This document shows positions 1 to 9,355 of a stretch of 64,000 bases of DNA, piece by piece. Below the pieces are notes generated by a model. It was not told where the DNA came from. It worked only from the letters and a program-made list of their open reading frames with translations, and did not search any database. A program made the position numbers and the translations under genes. Within the stretch, counting starts at the first letter, position 1. Each line of letters opens with the position of its first letter. This stretch comes from Novosphingobium guangzhouense (GTDB lineage: Bacteria > Pseudomonadota > Alphaproteobacteria > Sphingomonadales > Sphingomonadaceae): the NCBI RefSeq assembly GCF_002896965.1, contig NZ_LYMM01000029.1:1-64000 (forward strand), read 5' to 3'.

Positions 1-37
1 TGGCATCTGCCTGATCCTGCGACATACGGCGGGACAT
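1..37 (-). CDS. Possible 5' end of a gene running off the left edge
   Basis: An ATG on the minus strand at 37..35 opens a reading frame that stays open to the window edge (MSRRMSQDQADA). A second ATG lies at 25..23. Only a weak purine stretch (GGATAGGA) precedes it, so this could be chance. Nothing about function can be read from 12 residues. Confidence 0.2.
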   Translation of the reverse strand, partial: MSRRMSQDQADA

Positions 38-254
38 CGGATGTCCTATCCCGGATGACCCATGGCCGCTCAAGACGCGAACCCTGACGTCGGTCATACG
101 GGACGAGTTCGATGGAATGCTGTCGAGCCGGGCTGCCCGCTGCTACCCGGCCGCTCGCCTGAGCCTGCGGAACACAACCCCCCGCGTCCCTGCGTGGACG
201 CTCCCGACGCCGACCCGATTTTACTTTCGGTCCTTCGCGTTATCCTCCCCCGGC
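38..254. other. Intergenic region, no gene recognised
   Basis: I find no convincing coding frame here. The stretch is GC-rich and can fold: on the minus strand CGAGC and CCGGG near 131-163 face CCCGG and GCTCG. I looked for SRP RNA, RNase P, 6S RNA and tRNA signatures and saw none of their conserved cores. It may hold the promoter of the gene leaving the window on the left. Confidence 0.3.
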
Positions 255-260
255 GTAAAG

Positions 261-280
261 GCCCGCACTCGCCAGCGGGC
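261..280 (-). terminator. Hairpin after the YhhN-like gene
   Basis: GCCCGC (261-266) pairs with GCGGGC (275-280) around an 8-nt loop, starting 14 bases past the stop codon of the minus-strand gene at 294. On the minus strand it is followed by CTTTAC rather than a full T run. A weak intrinsic terminator is the simplest reading. Confidence 0.4.
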
Positions 281-293
281 AAAGTCGTATGCG

Positions 294-944
294 CTAGAAG
301 CGCTCGTCGCGCATCCGCAACTCGCCGGTAACGCCCGTCGCCAGCACCAGATTGCCGAGATAGAACAAGGGCCAGGCCACCATGGCCAGCACTGCGCTGC
401 CGCCTGCCGACGCGATCTCCAGCACCACGCCTGCAACGATCAGCGCAGCGCCGAGCCCCACGCGGGAACGAGGGAACGTGCTGATCCACGCCGATGCCGC
501 CATGCCGCCAAGCGCAAGCCCCAGGAACAGGGGCACGCCCACGCCCGCACGGTCGGCCGCAAAGAAGCACAGCAGCGGCGTTCCAAGGGTCAGCGCCAGT
601 GCTGCTACGCGCCTGCCGTTGTCCATCACTGACCGGCGATGCATCAGGAACATGGCAAGTCCGATCAGGAAGGCCACCAACATCGCGTTCAGCCCGATCA
701 CAGGCAGATCGTACCACAGCGCGGTTCCGACCGCCTCAAGCGCCAGCATTCCTGCCAGCGAACGGGTGTCGCTGCCCCGGTGGCGCAGCACCGCATAGAC
801 CGCCAGCAAGGCCAGCGGCGCGCCTTTCAGCACGATGAGATAGAGCCCCGGCAAAGTCCCGCCACGCAGCCAGACCCACGCAACGGCCAGTACAATGCTT
901 GCCAGCAGCCAGGGGCGACGTTCGATCAGGGCGCGATGCGGCAT
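294..944 (-). CDS. YhhN (lysoplasmalogenase-like) family integral membrane protein
   Basis: This is a 216-residue, very hydrophobic protein with about seven or eight predicted membrane segments and short loops, matching the YhhN/TMEM86 family in length and layout. Family members characterised in animals and in Legionella cleave vinyl-ether lysoplasmalogens; a role for the bacterial protein here is only inferred. The frame is open upstream, but the ATG at 944 is preceded by AAGGAG at good spacing, so I place the start there. It diverges from trmFO, leaving 82 bp for both promoters. The family call rests on general pattern, not on a decisive motif. Confidence 0.6.
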   Translation of the reverse strand: MPHRALIERRPWLLASIVLAVAWVWLRGGTLPGLYLIVLKGAPLALLAVYAVLRHRGSDTRSLAGMLALEAVGTALWYDLPVIGLNAMLVAFLIGLAMFLMHRRSVMDNGRRVAALALTLGTPLLCFFAADRAGVGVPLFLGLALGGMAASAWISTFPRSRVGLGAALIVAGVVLEIASAGGSAVLAMVAWPLFYLGNLVLATGVTGELRMRDERF

Positions 945-1026
945 GGGAACTCCTTGGGTCGAACCCGTGCCATGACAGATAGCGCAGGGGTTTTCCATCG
1001 CCGCCAGACAGTATAGTCGGCCTTCC

Positions 1027-2388
1027 ATGACGACCCATCAGATCCACATCATTGGCGGCGGCCTCGCCGGAAGCGAAGCCGCATGGCAACTCGGCCGCCG
1101 CGGCTTCAAGGTGCGCCTTTCGGAAATGCGCGGAACCGGGCCTGACTGGGCAGGCGAACGCAGCCCGGCCCATCAGGGCGACGGCCTTGCCGAGCTGGTC
1201 TGTTCCAACTCCTTCCGCTCCGATGATCACGAAAAGAACGCGGTCGGCCTGCTTCACCACGAGATGCGTGCCTGCGATTCGCTGATCATGGGGGCCGCCG
1301 CCAAGGCGCAAGTGCCCGCCGGTACCGCGCTGGCGGTTGACCGCGAGATCTTCTCTGCCGAAGTCGAAGCGCGACTTTCCGCCCTTCCCAACGTCGAGAT
1401 CGTGCGCGAACGGATTGATGCCCTGCCCACGGACGCTCCCGTCATAGTCGCCACCGGCCCGCTGACCGCAGAAGCGCTGGCAGGCTCGATCGGCAAGGCG
1501 ACCGGGGCCGACAGCCTCGCCTTCTTCGACGCCATCGCCCCCATCGTCTACCGCGAAACGATCAACATGGACGTGTGCTGGATGGCTTCGCGCTGGGATA
1601 AGGGCGAGACGAAAGACTACATCAACTGCCCGATGACCAAGGAGCAGTATCTCACCTTCCACGCTGCCCTGTTGGCTGGCGAAAAAACCGCGTTCAAGGA
1701 GTGGGAGGAGAACACCCCCTATTTCGACGGCTGCATGCCGATCGAGGTCATGGCGGAGCGCGGCGTCGAAACCCTGCGCTTCGGCCCGATGAAGCCAGTG
1801 GGTCTCGACAATCCGCACTGGGCAACGCCGGAGCATCCCAACGGTCGCTGGCCCTATGCCGTCGTGCAGCTGCGGCAGGACAACAATCTCGGCACGATCT
1901 GGAACATGGTCGGCTTCCAGACCAAGCTCAAGCACGCCGAGCAGGTTCGCCTGTTCCGCACGATCCCGGGGCTTGAGAATGCGGAGTTCGCGCGCCTTGG
2001 CGGGCTGCATCGCAACACCTTCCTCAATTCGCCAGTCCTGCTGGATCGCACCCTGCGGCTCAAGACCGCGCCCAATGTGCGCTTCGCCGGGCAGATCACC
2101 GGCTGCGAAGGCTATGTTGAGAGTGCCGCGGTGGGTCTGATGGCCGGGCTCATGGCCTCGGCCGAGCTGGCCGGCCGCGAATGGCAGGCCCCGCCACGTA
2201 CCACGGCGCTGGGCGCCCTGCTCTCGCACATCACCGGCGATGCAGAGGCGGAAACCTATCAGCCGATGAACGTGAACTTCGGCCTTTTCCCGCCGCTGCA
2301 CGATGTTCGCAAGAAGCAGCGCAAGGAAGCCTACACCGCACGGGCGAAGGAAGAGATCACGCCCTGGCTGGACAGCGTCGCGATCTGA
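1027..2388 (+). CDS. trmFO: Methylenetetrahydrofolate-tRNA-(uracil-5-)-methyltransferase TrmFO
   Basis: TrmFO makes 5-methyluridine at position 54 of tRNA, taking carbon from methylenetetrahydrofolate and electrons from FAD/NAD(P)H. The 453-residue protein is full length. The FAD-binding motif [12 protein letters not shown] is at residues 8-19, followed by the family signature [11 protein letters not shown] and the C-terminal [12 protein letters not shown] stretch. The gene stands alone, with YhhN divergent upstream and an EF-hand gene convergent 6 bp past the stop. There is no strong Shine-Dalgarno before the ATG, but the FAD motif fixes the start. Confidence 0.96.
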   Translation: MTTHQIHIIGGGLAGSEAAWQLGRRGFKVRLSEMRGTGPDWAGERSPAHQGDGLAELVCSNSFRSDDHEKNAVGLLHHEMRACDSLIMGAAAKAQVPAGTALAVDREIFSAEVEARLSALPNVEIVRERIDALPTDAPVIVATGPLTAEALAGSIGKATGADSLAFFDAIAPIVYRETINMDVCWMASRWDKGETKDYINCPMTKEQYLTFHAALLAGEKTAFKEWEENTPYFDGCMPIEVMAERGVETLRFGPMKPVGLDNPHWATPEHPNGRWPYAVVQLRQDNNLGTIWNMVGFQTKLKHAEQVRLFRTIPGLENAEFARLGGLHRNTFLNSPVLLDRTLRLKTAPNVRFAGQITGCEGYVESAAVGLMAGLMASAELAGREWQAPPRTTALGALLSHITGDAEAETYQPMNVNFGLFPPLHDVRKKQRKEAYTARAKEEITPWLDSVAI

Positions 2389-2394
2389 GGCCGG

Positions 2395-2847
2395 TCAACA
2401 CGAACACTTCGCCCTGGGTTTGGGCGGCGGCGCGGTCTTGCGAAATTCCGCAGGCGTGAGAAAACCGTCCCGGTCGCCGTCCGAACCATCGAACTTGTCG
2501 ACAGTGGCGACAGCCCATTCCTCGAACGTCAGCAGATTGTTGCCGTCCTTGTCGAGCTTGCGAAAGCCGTCGGCACGCGTGGAAAGCATTTCGGCACGCG
2601 AGATGCGGCCATCGCGGTCACGGTCGTAACGGCCGAAGCGGCGCTGTTCGCGGCTGAGTTCAGTGGCGTCGGGCAATTCGGGGCCGACCATGTCGCCCGC
2701 ATCCGCGCTGGGCAAGGTCGCCGGTTCGGTTGCCATCGGCAATGGCGGCGGGGCGGCAGCCTCCACCTCGGCCCGGCCCTGCCACCAGAACAGGCTCAGC
2801 TCCATCAGTACGAGGACGGCGAAGCCGCCGAGCAGGAAACGATTCAT
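2395..2847 (-). CDS. Membrane-anchored EF-hand calcium-binding protein
   Basis: This 150-residue protein has one N-terminal hydrophobic segment (about residues 4-22) and then a Pro/Ala-rich linker, so it is probably an anchored periplasmic protein or carries an uncleaved signal. Three EF-hand loops follow: DRDRDGRISRAE (75-86), DKDGNNLLTFEE (99-110) and DGDRDGFLTPAE (123-134). Loops one and three keep all the calcium-ligand positions; loop two has N at position 5. It ends in KCSC. Such calvasculin-like proteins are common in sphingomonads without known partners. The stop is 6 bp from that of trmFO (convergent). Confidence 0.75.
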   Translation of the reverse strand: MNRFLLGGFAVLVLMELSLFWWQGRAEVEAAAPPPLPMATEPATLPSADAGDMVGPELPDATELSREQRRFGRYDRDRDGRISRAEMLSTRADGFRKLDKDGNNLLTFEEWAVATVDKFDGSDGDRDGFLTPAEFRKTAPPPKPRAKCSC

Positions 2848-2915
2848 CGCAAGGCACCCATGACCCGGCGATCCTAGAACCGACAGTGGCGGCTGCGGAA
2901 ATTACAACTTTGCAA

Positions 2916-3605
2916 TCAAAACCCCAGCAAGCCCAGGCGCATCGCCTTGAGCATGGCAGCGGGCGAAGTGGCGCCGGATTCGTCGCCCTTTTCAAGCCGA
3001 CGGGCGGCAAGTCCGTGCAGCACCATGAGCGGACGCAGTGAACGTGACACGCGCGCCCCGCTGCTGGCGGCGGCCATTTCTCGCACCGTTTCGCGCTCGC
3101 TGGCGTGGCCAAGCCTCATCGCCAGATCGTTGAGCGCCCAGGCGCGGCCAAGCTTCAGCGCGGCTTGGCGCTCCTCACCTCGCCCAAGTGCGTCGGCTAG
3201 TGCGGCGAAGGCTTCGCCACGCCCGCGCGCCATCGTGTCCAGCGCGGTTTTAGGCAGCGGTGCGGCCCCCGTCATGGCTTCCCAGCCATCCACCAGCGCC
3301 ACAAGGCCGCCGTGATGCCCCTTCCAGCTTTTCAGGAGCGCCAGCAGCGGCTCGCCATCGGGCCACTGATCAGCGGACTGGCCCAGGGATTCACGCCACC
3401 ATGCCAGACGCAGCTGCGCCATCATCGGCTCACGCGAATGCCGCAGCAGATGGGCAAGGCGGGCATCGAGAGCCAGCAGCGCCAGCGTCTGTTCACGCGC
3501 GGCCTTGGGCGCATAGACCAGCGCCAGTCGCGAGATCGTAGGCAGCGACTGGACGAGGATATCCTCGTTCGATGCGGAAACGGGGGGAGTTTGGGAGTCG
3601 GTCAC
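2916..3605 (-). CDS. Squalene/phytoene-synthase-fold protein, probably non-catalytic
   Basis: The 229-residue protein has the all-helical isoprenoid synthase fold of COG1562. The best landmark is MMAQLRLAWWRESL, typical of this subfamily. The two Asp-rich DxxxD motifs that bind Mg-diphosphate in true squalene and phytoene synthases are missing: helix one has only a lone D47 and the second site reads ND followed by LAMRL. Mitochondrial NDUFAF6, a complex I assembly factor, shows the same loss, so an assembly or chaperone role is possible (inference). No carotenoid genes lie nearby. The flanking gap towards pdhB holds a palindromic repeat. Confidence 0.65.
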   Translation of the reverse strand: MTDSQTPPVSASNEDILVQSLPTISRLALVYAPKAAREQTLALLALDARLAHLLRHSREPMMAQLRLAWWRESLGQSADQWPDGEPLLALLKSWKGHHGGLVALVDGWEAMTGAAPLPKTALDTMARGRGEAFAALADALGRGEERQAALKLGRAWALNDLAMRLGHASERETVREMAAASSGARVSRSLRPLMVLHGLAARRLEKGDESGATSPAAMLKAMRLGLLGF

Positions 3606-3675
3606 GCGGCTCTCCCTAGAGCATTTTCCAATCAGGTGTAATCACCTGACGGTTCGGAAAATGCGGCTCTCCCTA
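3606..3675. repeat. Palindromic repeat element flanked by 13-bp direct repeats
   Basis: The nested palindrome GCATTTTCC...GGAAAATGC (3621-3629 / 3656-3664) encloses TCAGGTG-taat-CACCTGA (3632-3638 / 3643-3649). The identical 13-mer GCGGCTCTCCCTA occurs on both sides (3606-3618 and 3663-3675), as if duplicated when the palindrome was inserted. It lies just upstream of the start of the isoprenoid-synthase-like gene. It resembles the REP-like or MITE-like elements scattered in alphaproteobacteria. Confidence 0.7.
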
Positions 3676-3775
3676 AAGGCGGTGGCAGGACGAGCTGGAA
3701 CCCCAAACGCGACACGGGCGACAGTGCCAAAACACTGCCGCCCGCGCATCATCTCCAGGCGATCGGCCTTCGAGA

Positions 3776-5152
3776 TTACTTGTAGGTGACCTTCTTTACC
3801 GCCGCGATGATGCGGTCAGCGTCGATGATCGCCAGCTTTTCGAGGTTCGCAGCATAAGGTAGCGGCACGTCTTCATTGCACACGCGCACGACCGGGGCAT
3901 CGAGGTTGTCGAAGCCTTCCTCCATGCAGATGGCGATGATTTCCGACGCGATCGAGCAGACCGGGAAGCCTTCTTCGGCAACGACCATGCGGTTGGTCTT
4001 GGCAAGGCTGGCGAGCACCGTTTCTTTGTCAAGCGGACGCAGGGTACGAAGATCGATGACTTCGGCGTCGATACCCTCTTCAGCCAGCTTTTCAGCGGCT
4101 TCGAGGGCAAGGCCGACGCCGATCGAGTACGACACGATCGTCACGTCCTTGCCTTCGCGCATGATGCGGGCCTTGCCGATCGGCAGGACATGGTCGTCCA
4201 GTTCCGGCAGCTCGAACGACCGACCGTAGACCAGTTCGTTCTCAAGGAACACGACCGGATCTTCCGAACGGATTGCTGCCTTGAGCAGCCCCTTCGCGTC
4301 CGAAGCGTCGTAAGGCGCGATGACGACGAGGCCGGGGACGTTGGCGTACCACGGACCGTAGTTCTGCGAGTGCTGCGCGCCGACGCGCGAAGCCGCACCG
4401 TTGGGGCCACGGAACACGACCGGGCAGCGCATCTGGCCGCCGGACATGTAGTTGGTCTTGGCAGCCGAGTTGATGATGTGGTCGATCGCCTGCATGGCGA
4501 AGTTGAACGTCATGAACTCGATGACCGGACGCAAGCCGCCCATGGCGGCGCCGGTGCCGATGCCGGCGAAACCGTACTCGGTGATCGGCGTATCGATGAC
4601 GCGGGTAGGACCGAACTCTTCGAGCAGCCCCTGGGTCACCTTGTAGGCGCCCTGATACTCGGCCACTTCCTCGCCCATCACGAAGACGCGGTCGTCGCGG
4701 CGCATTTCCTCGGCCATCGCATCGCGCAGGGCTTCGCGAACGGTCGAGGTCTTCATGTTGGTGCCACGGGGCAGTTCGGGGTCGCGCGCGGTCTTGAGGT
4801 CGCTGGCGAGGTTGGCCGTGCCGCTTTCGGCAGGCTTCTTCTCGTCCGACTTCGGAGCTTCTTCGGTCGTCTCGGCAGCCTTGGGTGCCTCGACGGCGGA
4901 GACGTCTTCGCCCTCGCCCGCCAGCATTGCAATCACGGTGCCGACCTTCACGCCTTCGGTGCCTTCGGCCACGAGAATCTTGCCGACGGTGCCTTCATCG
5001 ATGGATTCGAATTCCATCGTAGCCTTGTCGGTTTCGATTTCAGCGAGGATGGTGCCCGAGGAAACCTCGTCGCCTTCCTTCACCAGCCACTTGGCCAGCT
5101 TACCCTCTTCCATGGTCGGCGAGAGAGCGGGCATCTTCAGTTCGATAGCCAT
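3776..5152 (-). CDS. pdhB: Pyruvate dehydrogenase E1 component, beta subunit, with lipoyl domain
   Basis: This is the beta subunit of the TPP-dependent E1 heterotetramer that decarboxylates pyruvate. The 458-residue protein begins with a biotinyl-lipoyl domain (about 1-78; lipoyl lysine in [11 protein letters not shown]43), then an acidic Ala/Lys/Glu linker, then the transketolase-type pyrimidine-binding domain and C-terminal domain (about 130-458). An added lipoyl domain on E1 beta is typical of many alphaproteobacteria. The start is 1 bp from the pdhA stop, so the two are cotranscribed and probably coupled. No E2 or E3 gene is in the window. Confidence 0.95.
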   Translation of the reverse strand: MAIELKMPALSPTMEEGKLAKWLVKEGDEVSSGTILAEIETDKATMEFESIDEGTVGKILVAEGTEGVKVGTVIAMLAGEGEDVSAVEAPKAAETTEEAPKSDEKKPAESGTANLASDLKTARDPELPRGTNMKTSTVREALRDAMAEEMRRDDRVFVMGEEVAEYQGAYKVTQGLLEEFGPTRVIDTPITEYGFAGIGTGAAMGGLRPVIEFMTFNFAMQAIDHIINSAAKTNYMSGGQMRCPVVFRGPNGAASRVGAQHSQNYGPWYANVPGLVVIAPYDASDAKGLLKAAIRSEDPVVFLENELVYGRSFELPELDDHVLPIGKARIMREGKDVTIVSYSIGVGLALEAAEKLAEEGIDAEVIDLRTLRPLDKETVLASLAKTNRMVVAEEGFPVCSIASEIIAICMEEGFDNLDAPVVRVCNEDVPLPYAANLEKLAIIDADRIIAAVKKVTYK

Positions 5153-5153
5153 C

Positions 5154-6221
5154 TCAGTAGCTCTCCACCAGGACGTCGGTATACAGTTCGGGCGCGCTCG
5201 GCTCCGGCGAGTTTTCGGCGAAGTCTGCGGACTCGGCGACTTGCGCGCGGATGCGCTTGTCGACTTCCTTGAGCGCTTCCTCGGTTACGCCCATGGCCAG
5301 CAATTCTGCCTTGGCGTGATCGATCGGATCGCGCTTTTCCCGCACGCCCTGCACTTCCTCACGGCTACGGTACTTCGCGGGGTCAGACATCGAGTGACCA
5401 CGATAACGGTACGTGTTCAGTTCCATGAGGACCGGGCCATTGCCGGCGCGCACGTATTCCAGCGCCAGTTCGGCCGACTTGCGGACTTCGAGCACGTCCA
5501 TGCCGTCCACCGACATACCGGGAATGCGGAACGCGGTGCCGCGGCGGTGGAAATGCGTTTCAGCCGAACCGCGCTTCACAGCGGTACCCATGGCGTAGCC
5601 GTTGTTCTCGATCACGAAGATGATCGGCAGCTTCCACAGAGCCGCCATGTTGAAGCTCTCGTAGACCTGGCCCTGGTTGGCCGCACCGTCACCGAAATAA
5701 GCCATCGCGACGCCGCCGTCTTCACGATACTTGTGCGCGAAGGCAAGACCCGCACCCAGCGAGACCTGCGCTCCGACGATGCCATGACCGCCGTAGAAGC
5801 GATGCTCCACGGAGAACATGTGCATCGAGCCGCCCTTGCCCTTCGAGATGCCGGCTTCACGACCGGTCAGCTCGGCCATGATGACCTTGGGGTCGATGCC
5901 GTAGGCAAGCATGTGGCCATGATCGCGGTAGCCGGTGATGACCGAGTCCTTGCTCCCATCGAGAGCAGACTGCAGACCCACTGCGACAGCTTCCTGACCG
6001 ATATAGAGATGGCAGAAGCCACCGATCAGGCCAAGACCGTACAGCTGGCCCGCCTTTTCCTCGAAACGGCGGATGAGCAGCATCTGCTCATAGAAATGCA
6101 GAAGCTCTTCCTTGGAAGGCTTGTAGCGCTTGTCCGCGTCCAGGGCTTCCTGGAGGCTGTGCAGCGCGAAATCCTCTTCTACGGCAGCTGCTTCGGCTAC
6201 CGGTGTCTTTGCTTTGGGCAA
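5154..6221 (-). CDS. pdhA: Pyruvate dehydrogenase E1 component, alpha subunit
   Basis: The 355-residue E1 alpha binds thiamine diphosphate through the GDG...NN motif: [15 protein letters not shown] followed by [12 protein letters not shown]. The phosphorylation-loop region [15 protein letters not shown], conserved even in bacteria, is present. It heads the pdhA-pdhB pair on the minus strand. The 173 bp upstream, between it and ftsB, holds the likely promoter or read-through from ftsB; the order ftsB-pdhA-pdhB is common in sphingomonads and other alphaproteobacteria. Confidence 0.96.
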   Translation of the reverse strand: MPKAKTPVAEAAAVEEDFALHSLQEALDADKRYKPSKEELLHFYEQMLLIRRFEEKAGQLYGLGLIGGFCHLYIGQEAVAVGLQSALDGSKDSVITGYRDHGHMLAYGIDPKVIMAELTGREAGISKGKGGSMHMFSVEHRFYGGHGIVGAQVSLGAGLAFAHKYREDGGVAMAYFGDGAANQGQVYESFNMAALWKLPIIFVIENNGYAMGTAVKRGSAETHFHRRGTAFRIPGMSVDGMDVLEVRKSAELALEYVRAGNGPVLMELNTYRYRGHSMSDPAKYRSREEVQGVREKRDPIDHAKAELLAMGVTEEALKEVDKRIRAQVAESADFAENSPEPSAPELYTDVLVESY

Positions 6222-6394
6222 CGGGTGCTCCCCATCGTTGGTGCGATCGTTTCAGTCAGGGCGGTATAGAAAGGACGCAGCCAAAGCGAAAGCGCCGAGG
6301 CTCGAAAACGGCCCTCGAACGTGGACTTTTTTGCAACGAGATTTGCAAAATATGGCACAGTGCACCTCTCCAAACGGAGAGAACGCGCAAATCC

Positions 6395-6706
6395 TCAGGG
6401 GAGTTGCATCACCATCTCGTCGGGACGTGCTACGTTGAGGTGACTGCGAACCAGTTCGCCGGCAAGATCGGGGTCCATATGCTTGGGATCGATCAGCGCG
6501 ACGCGATTCTTGAGGCGGTCGCGGTCGCCCTTCAAGTCGACAAGCTGCTTTTCGCGCAGTTCGAGCAGTCGCTGGTTTTCACCCCAGGCCAGAACGCCGC
6601 TGGGTCCGGCAACACACCACAATGCCATCAGTACGAGCAGCGCAAGGGCAAGCCCCCGCACAAGACGTTCCTTGGCTATGTTAGTGTCCTGTCGCACGGT
6701 CCGCAT
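6395..6706 (-). CDS. ftsB: Septum formation initiator FtsB/DivIC family protein
   Basis: A 103-residue bitopic protein: about 18 cytoplasmic residues, one membrane helix (about 19-37), then a coiled-coil-prone stretch ENQRLLELREKQLVDLKGD and an RLKNRVALIDP motif typical of FtsB in alphaproteobacteria. FtsB joins FtsL and FtsQ in the divisome and signals to septal peptidoglycan synthesis. It sits upstream of pdhA-pdhB on the same strand. A short CTCTCC/GGAGAG hairpin at 6366-6381 lies after its stop and may attenuate read-through. Confidence 0.88.
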   Translation of the reverse strand: MRTVRQDTNIAKERLVRGLALALLVLMALWCVAGPSGVLAWGENQRLLELREKQLVDLKGDRDRLKNRVALIDPKHMDPDLAGELVRSHLNVARPDEMVMQLP

Positions 6707-6949
6707 GGGTTGCTTGAATCACAAGTGAATCGGGGTTGCAAGCGCAATCTCTAAAGGATTCCTGCGGTTTGCGACAGGTGGAGGAGAATTGCTCGAAACA
6801 CTTCGGCAAAGTTTGATGTTGATAAGTTTTGCGGACGGTAAAACGCAACCTTTATGGCCTTGGGCAGTTCGCGCGCTGCAGCGTTCGACCAAGATTCCTT
6901 TCCTTACTCCATGTTCCGCTTTGCCTCCGAGCCTGCTAGGCGCCCTCCC

Positions 6950-8833
6950 ATGTTGAGCATTCGCGATATCACCGTGCGCCTCGGCGGCCGCACCATCCTC
7001 GACGGCGCTTCAGCCACGCTGCCGCAAAACGGCAAGATTGGCCTGATCGGGCGTAACGGCGCGGGCAAGTCCACCCTGGTCAAGACGATCATCGGCGAGC
7101 TCGATCCCGACGGCGGCTCCGTCGAGATGCCACGTCGCGCGCGCCTGGGCTATATTGCGCAGGAAGCACCCAGCGGTCGGCGCACGCCGTTCGAGGCCGT
7201 GGTCGAGGCGGATACGGAGCGGACAGCCCTTCTCGCCGAAGCAGAGACCTGCACCGACCCTGATCGCCTCGGGGACGTGCATGAGCGGCTGATCGCGATC
7301 GATGCCTACACTGCCCCCGCCCGCGCTGCCCGCATCCTGGTCGGGCTCGGCTTCGACGAGGAAATGCAGAGCCGGCCGCTCGACAGCTTCTCCGGCGGCT
7401 GGAAGATGCGCGTGGCCCTGGCCGCGCTGCTGTTCTCCGAGCCTGACGTGATGCTGCTCGACGAACCGTCGAACCACCTCGACCTTGAAGCGACGCTGTG
7501 GCTTGAGAATTTCCTCAAGAGTTATCCGCGCACCCTGCTGGTGATCAGCCACGAACGTGATCTGCTGAACACTGTGGTCGACCACATCCTGCATCTGCAG
7601 CAGGGTAAGCTGACGCTTTATCCGGGCGACTACGACAGCTTCGAGCGCATCCGCGCCGAACGTGCAGCGCAGGCAGCAGCGGCAAGGGCCAATCAGGAAG
7701 CGCAGAAGAAGAAGCTGGCAGATTACGTTGCCCGCAACTCTGCCCGCGCATCGACGGCGAAGCAGGCGCAGTCACGCGCCAAGATGCTGGCCAAGATGCA
7801 ACCGATCGCGGCCATGGCCGAAGACAGCTCGCTCAGCTTTGCGTTCCCCAGTCCTGACGAATTGCGCCCGCCGCTGATCACGCTGGACCTTGCCGCCGTG
7901 GGATACGAACCCGACAAGCCGATTCTCAAGCGGCTGAACCTGCGTATCGATCCGGAAGACCGCATCGCCCTGCTGGGCCGCAATGGCAACGGCAAGACCA
8001 CGCTCGCCCGCCTGTTGGCACGGCAGCTGGAGCCCATGGAAGGCGCGATCAACTTCTCGCCCAAGATCCGGATCGGCTACTTCACGCAGTATCAGGTGGA
8101 GGAACTGCCCGCGGATTCGACCCCGCTCGAACTGATGACGCGGGCGATGGAGGGCAAGCCGCCCCTTGCAGTACGCGGACAGCTCGGTCGCTTCGGCTTC
8201 TCGGGTGATCGCGCCACGGCCGAAACACGCACCCTTTCGGGAGGTGAGCGCGCCCGCCTTGCCCTGGCACTGGTGACGCGCGACGCGCCGCACATGCTCA
8301 TCCTCGACGAGCCGACCAACCACCTGGACGTCGATGCGCGCGAAGCACTTGTGCAGGCGCTGAATGACTTCGAGGGTGCGGTGATCCTCGTCAGTCATGA
8401 CCGCCACATGGTCGAACTGGCGGCGGACCGACTGGTACTGGTCGATGGCGGCACGGCGGCCAACTACGATGGATCGATGGAAGATTACATCGACTTCGTG
8501 CTCGGCCGTAACCAGCCCAAGGCAGAAGTCGCCACCAAGGCTGGCGATGCCCCAGCCAAGAAGTCCGGTGCCATCGCGCGCGAAGAACTCAAGGCGCTGC
8601 GCAAACGGGTGACCGTTGCCGAAACGCGTATGAAACGGGCACAAGCCGAAGTGGATGCGCTCATCGATGCGCTGGCGGACCCCTCTGCCGCGAAGGGCGA
8701 CCTCAAGGGGCTGGCGATCGGCGCGCTGGGCAAGCGCCACGGCACCGCCGCCGAAGCGCTCGAACAGGCCGAGATGGAATGGCTGGAAGTCCATGAAGAA
8801 CTTGAAGCCCTGATGGGTCGGGGCGCTTCGTGA
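6950..8833 (+). CDS. ABC-F family ATP-binding protein
   Basis: A 627-residue soluble protein with two ABC domains and no membrane segments. Walker A motifs are GRNGAGKST (34-42) and GRNGNGKTT; signature motifs SGGWKMR and SGGERAR; Walker B VMLLDEPSNHLD and MLILDEPTNHLD. A charged linker joins the domains and a coiled coil ends the protein, as in YheS. ABC-F proteins act on the ribosome (EttA, YheS, Uup) or in antibiotic protection; the housekeeping type is more likely here. The frame extends upstream to 6854, but MLSIRDITVRLGG at 6950 matches the normal family start. The GreA-like gene follows after 10 bp. Confidence 0.92.
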   Translation: MLSIRDITVRLGGRTILDGASATLPQNGKIGLIGRNGAGKSTLVKTIIGELDPDGGSVEMPRRARLGYIAQEAPSGRRTPFEAVVEADTERTALLAEAETCTDPDRLGDVHERLIAIDAYTAPARAARILVGLGFDEEMQSRPLDSFSGGWKMRVALAALLFSEPDVMLLDEPSNHLDLEATLWLENFLKSYPRTLLVISHERDLLNTVVDHILHLQQGKLTLYPGDYDSFERIRAERAAQAAAARANQEAQKKKLADYVARNSARASTAKQAQSRAKMLAKMQPIAAMAEDSSLSFAFPSPDELRPPLITLDLAAVGYEPDKPILKRLNLRIDPEDRIALLGRNGNGKTTLARLLARQLEPMEGAINFSPKIRIGYFTQYQVEELPADSTPLELMTRAMEGKPPLAVRGQLGRFGFSGDRATAETRTLSGGERARLALALVTRDAPHMLILDEPTNHLDVDAREALVQALNDFEGAVILVSHDRHMVELAADRLVLVDGGTAANYDGSMEDYIDFVLGRNQPKAEVATKAGDAPAKKSGAIAREELKALRKRVTVAETRMKRAQAEVDALIDALADPSAAKGDLKGLAIGALGKRHGTAAEALEQAEMEWLEVHEELEALMGRGAS

Positions 8834-8843
8834 GGATCGGGGC

Positions 8844-9305
8844 ATGAGCGTCGCGTTCCGTCGCGACGGGGACGAAGAGCACCTTGAGCCCAAGTTCGAG
8901 GTGCCGATCCCGCCGGGCCCGAACCTCGTCACCGTGCGAGGTCGCGAACTGATCCTCGAAAAAGTCTCGCAGCTGGAAGCGCAGGTCGCCGCGTTGACCG
9001 AAGAGACCGCGCTTACCGGGGCCAAACGCGATCTGCGCTATTGGCAGGCACGGCTCGACACCGCGCAAGTGCAGCCGATCCCCGAAGACAGCACTGTCCG
9101 CTTCGGCAGTCGCGTACGCTTCATGCTGGGCAACAAGTTGCGCGAAATCGTGATCGTCGGCCACGACGAAGCGGATCCGGCCCAAGACCGGCTGGCTTTC
9201 GTCGCTCCGCTGGCAAAAGCGCTGCTAGGTGCAGAGGTTGGCGATTTCGTGGATTTCAACGGACGTGAAGAGGCGATCGAAGTGCTGGAAATCGGCGCGC
9301 CCTGA
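8844..9305 (+). CDS. GreA/GreB family transcription elongation factor
   Basis: The 153-residue protein has the Gre layout: an N-terminal antiparallel coiled coil (about 30-75), which in Gre factors inserts through the RNA polymerase secondary channel to trigger cleavage of backtracked RNA, and a C-terminal FKBP-like domain with VRFGSRVRFML and GDFVDFNGREEAIEVLEI. It is closer to GreB or a sphingomonad side branch than to classical GreA. Whether the acidic tip residues are kept was not resolved. It is probably cotranscribed with the ABC-F gene 10 bp upstream. Confidence 0.85.
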   Translation: MSVAFRRDGDEEHLEPKFEVPIPPGPNLVTVRGRELILEKVSQLEAQVAALTEETALTGAKRDLRYWQARLDTAQVQPIPEDSTVRFGSRVRFMLGNKLREIVIVGHDEADPAQDRLAFVAPLAKALLGAEVGDFVDFNGREEAIEVLEIGAP

Positions 9306-9320
9306 TTTCGGTTCGGAAAC

Positions 9321-9338
9321 GAGCGGCGTACGCCGCTC
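9321..9338. terminator. Hairpin between the convergent Gre-like gene and serB
   Basis: The perfect 8-bp stem GAGCGGCG/CGCCGCTC with a 2-nt loop lies 16 bp past the Gre-like stop and 18 bp before the serB stop. There is no T run on either strand, so it may only trim 3' ends or serve as a weak bidirectional terminator. Confidence 0.4.
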
Positions 9339-9355
9339 TCCCGGCCAGAAGGAAA

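Noticed and set aside
38..254. Possible small structured RNA (SRP RNA, 6S or RNase P)
   Set aside because: GC-rich hairpins are present, but the GGAA tetraloop core of SRP RNA, the GAGGAAAGTCC core of RNase P and a 6S bubble are not visible.
736..2301. 521-codon minus-strand frame opposite trmFO
   Set aside because: Antisense shadow of a well conserved gene in high-GC DNA; the product has no recognisable domain and is rich in Arg/Gly/His.
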